From assembly GCA_021812745.1 (NCBI GenBank), contig JAKAMS010000203.1, positions 1 through 5,347 on the forward strand: a stretch of 5,347 nt of DNA, given 5' to 3'. Origin of the DNA: Bacteroidota bacterium (GTDB taxonomy: Bacteria > Bacteroidota > Ignavibacteria > Ignavibacteriales > Melioribacteraceae). The notes below the pieces were generated by a model. It saw nothing but the letters and a program-made list of their open reading frames with translations, was not told the origin of the DNA and ran no database searches. Below, piece after piece: positions 1-5,347 of the stretch. The position numbers and the translations under genes are program-made. Each line of letters begins with the position of its first letter. Position 1 is the stretch's first letter.

Positions 1-2325
1 CGGCTGAATAGCATCTCCTTTTTTATAAGCAGGAGAATTTTTGACAATATACTTTACTGTAAATGGATTATCGTTATCAAATATTATTCCTGTTTCAAAT
101 GTTACTGATTTGTAAAACACTTTTTCTTCATCACCGTTTGAAGTAAAACCAATATGAGAACTGTTTAACTCGCCAAGCAGATCGCTCAATAATATTCTAA
201 GATTTGCACGATTGTTGACAAAGGGGAGAAATGAAGAATAGTAATCCCGCATTTTTTCCCAGTTCACGCCGTGAAATTTTTCATCATAATAATTTTCGTC
301 AAGATTAGCCCATGTCTCATAGAACATCTGTTTAAATTCAGATGCAAGATTTCTGTTGAATTTTAATTCCGTTTCAACCGGCGTCAATTTGCTGGCGGAG
401 AAATCAAGTTTATAAATTTTTCCACCGGTCTCTAAAAAATAATTTTCTTTCGATTTGCATATTACGTATCCGCCTCCTTTTGCCCCTTCAAATTTCTTGG
501 TCTCAGGTTTATCGAACGGTTTTAAAATCATTTGATAAAAATTATACTCTCCTTCGTGATTTGATACGAAGAACAAACGTGTTTCATCTCCCTTCTGATA
601 TACGTAAGGAGAATTTTGATTCCCGGTAAGCTTTGCAACCGGTTCCCAGCGGTCTTTAAGATTGGTGTAGTCAATCAGCACCTTCGGCTTAACTGTGTCT
701 TTCTTCGCATCCTTTTCGTTAACAAATAATTTTTCGTAGCGGTCGGATTTGAATTCTTTGTCTGTCAATTGAAGCGCAATTCTATAGATGTCGTCATTTG
801 ATGTTCCGCGCGGATAACTTGCTTTTAACCGGTCAGTTTGAAAATAAATATATTTCCCGTCAGGCGACCACACGGGAGAGCTTTCTGTAACTCCTGTTTG
901 GGTAATTTGAAATGCTTTGCCTTCTGTAAAATCGTAAACAAAAATATCCTTCTCAAAATTTCTCATTGCGGTGTAGAGAATAAATTTATCGTCGGGTGAA
1001 AATTGAGGATCGTCGTTGCTTAGAGCCCAGAATTCATCGGTTACAATTGTTTTAGATGAAAAATCTTTCAGGTCAAGAACACGCAGCTCATCTCTTCCGC
1101 TTAGATAAACGGCTTTAGTCCTATCGTTGCTTAATATAATTGAGCGGTTATTTTTATTATCGGATGTTATCTGTTTCTCTTTTGATTTTCCATCAGCTTT
1201 GATTGTAAATAAATTTAGCCAGCCGTTAACGGTTTGTGTGAAAAGGATTGTCTCGTTATCTCCAAGCCATGCAACTTCCGTAATGCGTTCATTGGGATTG
1301 GCAATAATTTGCTTAATGAATTTTCCTTCAACGTCGGATACAAATAACTCGCCGCGTGATATAAAAACAAATTTCTTTCCGTCGCCCGATACGTTAAAAT
1401 TTGTCAGTGCACCTTTAGTGTTAAACTCTTCCTCAAAAGAAAGTGTGTTGTTAGTTCCAATAGAAATTGGGACTTTATTTGTTTTGCCGGAGTTAACATC
1501 ATATAGATAGATCTGATAATCTTTCTCGAAGACGACCGATTGACCATTAGCGCTGACTCTCGGTTTTTTAATTGATGAAGAAAAATCGGTTAATTGTTTC
1601 TTTTTAGTATTCTCAAAAGTGTAAAGATTGTATTCATCATTCGCTTCGTCGGAGACAAAATAAATTTTACCGTTTTTATCAACCGTCTGCCAGAAATCTT
1701 TACCTTGGTAGTTAGTAAGTACTTTAAATTCCTTAGTGCCGGGATCATAAAATTTTATGTCCGGATGAAATTCGCCTTTGTAATGTTTCCTATTAGTAAA
1801 TATTGAGCTTTCCCATGAATCGTTGAAATAAAATCCATGTGTTATAGGGTCTTCAACAATGTTGTGGGGCCAGTTGAAGAAGTGTGGAAACAATCGCACC
1901 GGTGTGCCGCCATCAATAGAAATTTTATACGAGGTTATCGAATTGTATCTGCCGGAAGTAAAGTAAATATATTTTGAATCCCACGACCATGATTCAACAT
2001 TATCGCCCGCAGAATAAAAAGTTAACTGTCTTATTGCGCCGCCGTTAACCGGGTAAAGATAAACGTTGGGACTTCCGCTTTGAGTAGACGTGAAAGCGAT
2101 CCATTTTCCATCCGGCGAGAATTGAGGACGTGATTCTATTCCGTCCATTGCCGTTAGCCGAAAAGCTTTTCCTCCGGTAGATTGAACGCTCCACAAATCG
2201 CCGTCATAAGAGAAAACTATTGTTGTGCCATCTGGCGAAAGTGACGGATCCGATAGAAAATATTGATTACTTTGACCTAAAACGGGGAATGAGATTATCA
2301 TCAAAAAAAGAATAACTTTTTTCAT
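1..2325 (-). CDS. Exported tricorn-type protease (S41 family), C-terminus outside window
   Basis: The 775 visible residues begin at the ATG at 2325 and run open through the left edge. Residues 1-17 form a signal peptide (MKK, then a hydrophobic stretch ending VLG before Q18). There is no lipobox Cys, so a soluble periplasmic or secreted protein is inferred. Residues about 25-645 carry repeated PD40/TolB-like beta-propeller motifs: SPDG at 30 and 70, SANG at 258, SGDG at 313, SPDD at 443 and SPDG at 487. Residues about 660-735 match the tricorn C1 domain and contain ELNSSHIGF. Ser723-His724 align with the Ser-His pair of the Thermoplasma tricorn catalytic tetrad. A PDZ domain starts near 737 (SPAYKKGD), and the C2 domain with the nucleophilic Ser must lie beyond the edge. 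The domain order is that of archaeal tricorn (about 1070 residues), which processes peptides in the cytosol; this one is exported. Family assignment is firm, while substrate and oligomeric state are unknown. Confidence 0.93.
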   Translation of the reverse strand, partial: MKKVILFLMIISFPVLGQSNQYFLSDPSLSPDGTTIVFSYDGDLWSVQSTGGKAFRLTAMDGIESRPQFSPDGKWIAFTSTQSGSPNVYLYPVNGGAIRQLTFYSAGDNVESWSWDSKYIYFTSGRYNSITSYKISIDGGTPVRLFPHFFNWPHNIVEDPITHGFYFNDSWESSIFTNRKHYKGEFHPDIKFYDPGTKEFKVLTNYQGKDFWQTVDKNGKIYFVSDEANDEYNLYTFENTKKKQLTDFSSSIKKPRVSANGQSVVFEKDYQIYLYDVNSGKTNKVPISIGTNNTLSFEEEFNTKGALTNFNVSGDGKKFVFISRGELFVSDVEGKFIKQIIANPNERITEVAWLGDNETILFTQTVNGWLNLFTIKADGKSKEKQITSDNKNNRSIILSNDRTKAVYLSGRDELRVLDLKDFSSKTIVTDEFWALSNDDPQFSPDDKFILYTAMRNFEKDIFVYDFTEGKAFQITQTGVTESSPVWSPDGKYIYFQTDRLKASYPRGTSNDDIYRIALQLTDKEFKSDRYEKLFVNEKDAKKDTVKPKVLIDYTNLKDRWEPVAKLTGNQNSPYVYQKGDETRLFFVSNHEGEYNFYQMILKPFDKPETKKFEGAKGGGYVICKSKENYFLETGGKIYKLDFSASKLTPVETELKFNRNLASEFKQMFYETWANLDENYYDEKFHGVNWEKMRDYYSSFLPFVNNRANLRILLSDLLGELNSSHIGFTSNGDEEKVFYKSVTFETGIIFDNDNPFTVKYIVKNSPAYKKGDAIQP

Positions 2326-2332
2326 ATTAACA

Positions 2333-2339
2333 CCCTTCT
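2333..2339 (-). promoter_or_regulatory. Ribosome binding site of the tricorn-type gene
   Basis: AGAAGGG reads on the minus strand 7 bases before the ATG at 2325. It is a moderate Shine-Dalgarno match at normal spacing. It supports this start over the similar ATG 36 bases upstream, which has no such site and is followed by an in-frame stop. Confidence 0.6.
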
Positions 2340-2340
2340 A

Positions 2341-2361
2341 TTAAAGAAAAATTTTTTTCAT
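2341..2361 (-). other. Six-codon upstream mini-ORF copying the tricorn start
   Basis: An ATG at 2361 opens a reading frame for MKKIFL and then meets TAA, followed directly by TAG. It is in the same frame as the tricorn gene and 36 bases upstream of its start. The first 19 bases match the first 19 bases of the real gene at 17 positions, and the real protein begins MKKVIL. No Shine-Dalgarno sequence precedes it. It could be a vestigial duplicate of the start, a leader peptide, or chance in A/T-rich sequence. Translation is not shown. Confidence 0.2.
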
Positions 2362-2378
2362 GATTTGGACGTTTTAGA

Positions 2379-2407
2379 AATCTATTGTGCCTATAAACGA
2401 TTGTTAA
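2379..2407 (-). promoter_or_regulatory. Candidate promoter of the tricorn-type gene
   Basis: On the minus strand, TTAACA (2402-2407) is followed after 17 bases by TAGATT (2379-2384), a sigma-70-like pair at ideal spacing. The downstream box read as TAGATTTC also fits the Bacteroidota TAnnTTTG element with one mismatch. The predicted transcript would begin about 45-50 bases before the ATG. This is pattern-based only; AT-rich DNA gives many such matches. Confidence 0.35.
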
Positions 2408-2415
2408 TCTATCGT
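2397..2415. repeat. Inverted repeat ACGAT-N9-ATCGT over the candidate -35 box
   Basis: Two perfect 5-bp arms, at 2397-2401 and 2411-2415, flank a 9-base spacer and enclose the proposed -35 hexamer of the tricorn-type gene. A third ACGAT lies at 2469-2473. The geometry would suit a dimeric regulator, but the arms are short and chance is a fair explanation. Confidence 0.2.
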
Positions 2416-2521
2416 ATTTTCCCCAATCATAAAATAAATATTTCAAGCGAAAACGAATCGAGTCTATAACGATCTAATTCCGAAATCAAAAAATGTTCGG
2501 GTAATTGCAGCGGTAATAACC

Positions 2522-2552
2522 TTGCTAAATGATTCATCTTTGGCTAAGTTTC
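2522..2552 (+). promoter_or_regulatory. Candidate Bacteroidota-type promoter of the M24 peptidase gene
   Basis: TTG at 2522-2524 is followed after 20 bases by TAAGTTTC at 2545-2552. This matches the Bacteroidota consensus of TTG near -33 and TAnnTTTG near -7, with one mismatch in the second element. It would give a leader of roughly 110 bases that includes the hairpin at 2594-2610. It was chosen by pattern only. Confidence 0.3.
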
Positions 2553-2593
2553 TTTTGTTGGAAGATCAAAATTTAATAACTACGGAACATTGT

Positions 2594-2610
2594 AAAACCT
2601 TTTAGGTTTT
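2594..2610 (+). repeat. Short hairpin in the M24 gene leader
   Basis: AAAACCT (2594-2600) and AGGTTTT (2604-2610) are perfect inverse complements around a TTT loop, giving a 7-bp stem that ends 57 bases before the M24 start codon. The stem is A/T-rich and modest in stability. It could be a leader structure, an operator or a dispersed intergenic palindrome; the window gives no second copy. Confidence 0.35.
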
Positions 2611-2654
2611 CTACTGCTCGCGAAAATTAGCAACAATAAAAATCTTATTTCTGC

Positions 2655-2660
2655 GGAGGA
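2655..2660 (+). promoter_or_regulatory. Strong ribosome binding site of the M24 peptidase gene
   Basis: GGAGGA ends 7 bases before the ATG at 2668, a near-ideal Shine-Dalgarno sequence and spacing. It fixes the start codon, and the frame is closed upstream by a stop at 2593-2595. Confidence 0.85.
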
Positions 2661-2667
2661 AAAAAGT

Positions 2668-3858
2668 ATGTCGAAAGAAATGATTCTTGAAAAGATAGAT
2701 CAAGCAGTAAAAATTTTGAATGAGAAAAATATTGATATGTGGATGACTTATGTGCGCGAAACCGGCAATATAAAAGATCCCATGATGGATATGATTGTTG
2801 GTACGAATGCAACATGGCAGTCTGCATTTATAATAACCAAGAGCGGCGATACACATGCAATAGTCGGTTCGCTGGAGCTTGAAAACATGAAATCTATTGG
2901 CACCTACAAAAACATTCACAGTTATTTGAAATCTGTTAAAGAACCTTTACTTGAAGTGCTGAATCAATACAAACCGAATAAAATTGCCGTTAACTATTCT
3001 CTAAACTCAACTCTTGCGGACGGACTAACGCACGGTTTATACCTTGAATTGCAAGATCACTTGAAAGACACAAAGTTCACTAATGCTTTAATTTCTTCCG
3101 AAGAAATAGTGGCTGCTCTTAGAGGAAGAAAATCTCAAACAGAACTTGAGATTATGAAAGAAGCAATAAAAGAAACGCTTAAGATTTTTGATGAAGTAAC
3201 AAAATTCTTAAAACCCGGCTTAACAGAAAAACAAGTCGCAGCTTTTGTTCACGACCTGACAGAAAAAAGAGGATTCGGTTTGGCGTGGGATAAAGAATAT
3301 TGTCCTTCGGTTTTTTCCGGTCCAGATACAGCGGGTGCTCACTCCGGACCCACCGACCGCGTAATTGAAGCGGGACATGTAATTAATATGGACTTTGGAA
3401 TTAAATACAAAGATTATTGTTCGGATCTTCAAAGAACATGGTATGTTCTAAATCCACATGAAGACAAAGCGCCGTTTGACGTACAAAAAGGTTTTGATGT
3501 AATTGTTGAATCAATTACAAGATCAGCAAATGAGTTGAAGCCCGGTAAGAAAGGATTTGAAATTGATGAGATTGCGCGCAACTATATTCAAGTTCATGGT
3601 TATTCGGAATATCCGCACGGACTCGGTCATCAAGTGGGAAAACTCTGTCACGACGGCGGATGCTTGCTGGGACCTAAGTGGGAACGGTATGGCAACGTAC
3701 CTTTTCTTGAGGTTGAGGAAGGAAATATTTTTACAATAGAACCGCGTCTTACAATTCCAAACTACGGAATTGCAACAATTGAAGAAGAAGTTCTTGTAAC
3801 AAAAACCGGATGTGAATTTTTATCCGACAGACAGAAAGAGATTTATTTAGTAAAATAA
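2668..3858 (+). CDS. M24-family metallopeptidase, Xaa-Pro peptidase/prolidase-like
   Basis: This complete 396-residue protein has no signal peptide or membrane segment, so it is probably cytoplasmic. Residues about 6-140 form the creatinase/prolidase-type N-terminal domain, and residues about 155-390 form the pita-bread catalytic domain. By comparison with E. coli aminopeptidase P, the dinuclear metal ligands are Asp242 (NMDFG), Asp253 (CSDLQRT), His321 (HGLGH), Glu358 (FTIEP) and Glu372 (ATIEEE). The second-shell histidines are His225, His317 and His328. Members usually hydrolyse Xaa-Pro bonds using Mn, Zn or Co. Two positions are unusual: Thr370 replaces the Arg normally two residues before the last ligand (RIE), and Arg360 replaces Gly in the EPG motif. 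The last two ligands are 14 residues apart, against 23 in E. coli PepP. M24 peptidase fold is near certain; Xaa-Pro specificity is likely but not proven, so no gene symbol is given. The gene is divergent from the tricorn-type gene, and a strong hairpin follows its stop. Confidence 0.93.
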   Translation: MSKEMILEKIDQAVKILNEKNIDMWMTYVRETGNIKDPMMDMIVGTNATWQSAFIITKSGDTHAIVGSLELENMKSIGTYKNIHSYLKSVKEPLLEVLNQYKPNKIAVNYSLNSTLADGLTHGLYLELQDHLKDTKFTNALISSEEIVAALRGRKSQTELEIMKEAIKETLKIFDEVTKFLKPGLTEKQVAAFVHDLTEKRGFGLAWDKEYCPSVFSGPDTAGAHSGPTDRVIEAGHVINMDFGIKYKDYCSDLQRTWYVLNPHEDKAPFDVQKGFDVIVESITRSANELKPGKKGFEIDEIARNYIQVHGYSEYPHGLGHQVGKLCHDGGCLLGPKWERYGNVPFLEVEEGNIFTIEPRLTIPNYGIATIEEEVLVTKTGCEFLSDRQKEIYLVK

Positions 3859-3875
3859 TTGAATAACTCACACCG

Positions 3876-3902
3876 AGCGCCTGCATATAAGATGCAGGCG
3901 CT
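3876..3902. terminator. Bidirectional hairpin between convergent genes
   Basis: AGCGCCTGCAT (3876-3886) and its perfect complement (3892-3902) form an 11-bp GC-rich stem with the loop ATAAG. The hairpin starts 17 bases after the M24 stop and lies 7 bases beyond the amylase stop, in the only gap between two convergent genes. That placement fits a shared terminator. Neither strand has a clean T-run directly after the stem, so it may work as a weak intrinsic terminator, with Rho, or as a 3'-end stabiliser. Confidence 0.7.
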
Positions 3903-3909
3903 AGGAGCT

Positions 3910-5347
3910 TCATTCTAACTTCATTATTCTATAACCGGTGCCTTTCACAATCACATTCAATTTTCCATTTACAGCATTTATATTCTCTTTGGTAATTAAG
4001 TCCGTGGCGGATTTAATTGTATATACCGCCGGTAATTGCAGTTCAATATTTTGTGAATTTTTATTTTTATTCAACACAACCAAAATTCTTTCATTCATGT
4101 CGGAGCGGATGTAAGCGTAAATGTTTTCATCTGCTTCAAGAGTCAGAAAATCGCCATGACTTAGAGCGGAGTGATTTTTTCTGGTATTCACAATAAGGCG
4201 TACATCTTCCAGCGTTTTTCTTTCGTAAATACTCAAATCATTTCCAAAGCGCATCATTCTTCTATTGTCAGGATCGGAATCGCCTGTCATACCAAATTCG
4301 CTTCCGTAATAAATTACCGGCAGTCCGGGAATTGTATTCATGTATGCATAATAAAGTTTTGCTTTGTCATAGTTTGCCGGGTTATCAACTTTTGGGGGAT
4401 TGTTCCATCCTTCTTCGGTAGCGTTGGACTGACTTAAATCCAAATCGCCATCGGCATACGCCATAAAACGGTTTTTGTCGTGGCTGTCCATAATGTTTCC
4501 CATCAAATTATCTTCACCATAAACTAAAAATGATTTCTTCATCTCGGCGTCAAGAGTTTTGAATGTAGTTTTCTTTTCTAGAAATACCGGAAGCGCCACA
4601 TCATACAAATTAAAATTGAACTGAGCCGAGAGTTGTCCGTTGTTCACGTAAGAACTAATCAAATCATAGCTCCCAAAAGTTTCTCCGATTTGATAGACTG
4701 AGACATTGGTCGGCAGTTCAATTTCTTTTTTAATTTTTTGATTTAGCGCGCGCCAAAATTCGTTTGGTATATGTTTAACGGCATCCTGACGAAATCCATC
4801 GGCGCCGGTTTCTTTGAGCCACCATACAGCATTTGATGACATGAAATCAACCACCTCTTTAGAGCCGACATAATTAAATTTAGGCAGGTACGGTTCGAAC
4901 CAGGTTGTTAAACGGTATTCATCCCATAACCGTAAATTCATTCGTCCATCTGGAAGATATAACTTACCAAACCATTCCGGGTGCTGCTTAAAAAGAGGAT
5001 GCTGTTCGTTAACGTGGTTGGCAACAAAATCCAAAAGAATTTTAATATTGTGTCTATGCGCATTTGCTATCAATTCTTTTAATTTGTTCATTGTGCCAAA
5101 TTGATCTTCAACATCTGTAGATGAAATTGGCCAATAACCGTGATAACCGGAAAACCATCTGTGCGGCGGAGGTGATTCTTTGTATGCAATATCCGGATTA
5201 TCATTCACCGGCGAAATCCAAATAGTGTTGACGCCGAGTGAATCGAAATATCCTTCGTTAAGTTTATTAATAATTCCTTGAAGATCTCCGCCCATATAAT
5301 TTGCCTTGGCGAAAAGAGAATCATTCTTTATCGGTTTGTTGATTGAT
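3910..5347 (-). CDS. GH13 alpha-amylase family enzyme (neopullulanase/cyclomaltodextrinase-like), N-terminus outside window
   Basis: The frame is open from the right edge to the TGA at 3910-3912, giving 478 visible residues. The Met at 5295 lies inside a conserved motif (NYMGGDLQGI) and is unlikely to be the start; 17 codons precede it and beta-strand 1 must lie off the window. Counting that Met as 1, GH13 region I is DFVANHV (89-95) and region II is GFRQDAVKH (167-175) with nucleophile Asp171. Region III is QIGETF with acid/base Glu205, and region IV is MDSHDKN with Asp273 as transition-state stabiliser. LPKFN (137-141) resembles the MPKLN region V of neopullulanases. YYGSEFGM (329-336) and DPDNRR (341-346) are also typical. 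The last 80 or so residues form the beta-sandwich domain C. It should hydrolyse alpha-1,4 (perhaps alpha-1,6) links in starch, cyclodextrins or maltooligosaccharides. Location cannot be judged because any signal peptide is missing. It is convergent with the M24 gene. Confidence 0.93.
   Translation of the reverse strand, partial: SINKPIKNDSLFAKANYMGGDLQGIINKLNEGYFDSLGVNTIWISPVNDNPDIAYKESPPPHRWFSGYHGYWPISSTDVEDQFGTMNKLKELIANAHRHNIKILLDFVANHVNEQHPLFKQHPEWFGKLYLPDGRMNLRLWDEYRLTTWFEPYLPKFNYVGSKEVVDFMSSNAVWWLKETGADGFRQDAVKHIPNEFWRALNQKIKKEIELPTNVSVYQIGETFGSYDLISSYVNNGQLSAQFNFNLYDVALPVFLEKKTTFKTLDAEMKKSFLVYGEDNLMGNIMDSHDKNRFMAYADGDLDLSQSNATEEGWNNPPKVDNPANYDKAKLYYAYMNTIPGLPVIYYGSEFGMTGDSDPDNRRMMRFGNDLSIYERKTLEDVRLIVNTRKNHSALSHGDFLTLEADENIYAYIRSDMNERILVVLNKNKNSQNIELQLPAVYTIKSATDLITKENINAVNGKLNVIVKGTGYRIMKLE

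Larger units (their letters stand above)
2326..2667. other. Divergent intergenic region between the two peptidase genes
   Basis: These 342 AT-rich bases separate the divergent tricorn-type and M24 genes and must hold the promoters for both. The region contains the two ribosome binding sites, one candidate promoter for each direction, the inverted repeat near 2397-2415, a short hairpin at 2594-2610 and the mini-ORF at 2341-2361. I found no tRNA-like fold, recognisable riboswitch or additional credible gene. The stretch at 2416-2521 shows nothing I can assign. Confidence 0.6.

Noticed and set aside
1127..1806. Plus-strand open frames at 1127-1510 and 1594-1806
   Set aside because: They lie wholly inside the tricorn-type gene on the opposite strand, and their translations resemble no domain. 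They are antisense shadows.
2343..2359. A/T-rich self-complementary tract (GAAAAA facing TTTTTC) as a terminator or operator
   Set aside because: It is a homopolymer-type palindrome with almost no loop, and it coincides with the mini-ORF codons. It does not follow a gene end.
2611..3739. Short frames at 2611-2919, 2645-2827 and 3220-3432 on the minus strand, and 3557-3739 on the plus strand
   Set aside because: They overlap the M24 peptidase gene, whose metal ligands and ribosome binding site establish the true frame. No independent domain is seen in them.
2500..4041. Shared 11-mer GGTAATTGCAG at 2500-2510 and 4031-4041
   Set aside because: One copy is intergenic and the other is inside the amylase gene, with unrelated flanks. 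An 11-base match is weak evidence for a repeat element.
4171..4437. Plus-strand open frame antisense to the amylase gene
   Set aside because: It overlaps a well-supported GH13 coding region and its translation shows no recognisable motif.
5293..5295. ATG at 5295 as the start of the amylase gene
   Set aside because: The Met is inside a conserved GH13 motif (NYMGGDLQGI), the frame is open to the window edge, and beta-strand 1 of the barrel would be missing if translation began here.

Overview
The window is AT-rich and holds three protein-coding genes, two of them cut by the window edges. The layout is a partial gene on the minus strand (1-2325), a 342-bp divergent intergenic region, a complete gene on the plus strand (2668-3858), a 51-bp convergent gap with a strong hairpin, and a second partial gene on the minus strand (3910 to the right edge). 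No RNA genes, mobile elements or CRISPR arrays were seen.

The left gene encodes an exported tricorn-type serine protease. It has a signal peptide, a long run of beta-propeller (PD40/TolB-like) repeats, the C1 domain with the catalytic Ser-His pair, and the start of the PDZ domain. Its C-terminal half, with the nucleophile domain, lies off the left edge. The central gene encodes a complete cytoplasmic M24-family metallopeptidase (Xaa-Pro peptidase/prolidase-like) with all five metal ligands. It lacks the active-site arginine normally found two residues before the last ligand. The right gene encodes a GH13 alpha-amylase-superfamily enzyme with all catalytic residues, most like the neopullulanase/cyclomaltodextrinase group. 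Its N-terminus lies off the right edge.

The organism is probably a bacterium of the Bacteroidota/Ignavibacteriota/Chlorobiota (FCB) lineage. The reasons are low GC, an exported tricorn homologue, and TAnnTTTG-like promoter candidates. The clear GGAGGA ribosome binding site before the M24 gene fits Ignavibacteria-like members better than typical Bacteroidetes, which often lack Shine-Dalgarno sites. This is inference from style, not a match to a known genome.

The two peptidases are transcribed divergently from a shared intergenic region, so a link in peptide catabolism is possible: extracytoplasmic processing by the tricorn protein and cytoplasmic dipeptide or oligopeptide trimming by the M24 enzyme. 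The amylase is convergent with the M24 gene and has no evident functional link. These look like ordinary catabolic genes, and I see no sign of a new multi-gene system. The points most worth a second look are the altered M24 active site, the near-duplicate of the tricorn start codon region upstream of the gene, and the palindromes in the divergent intergenic region.
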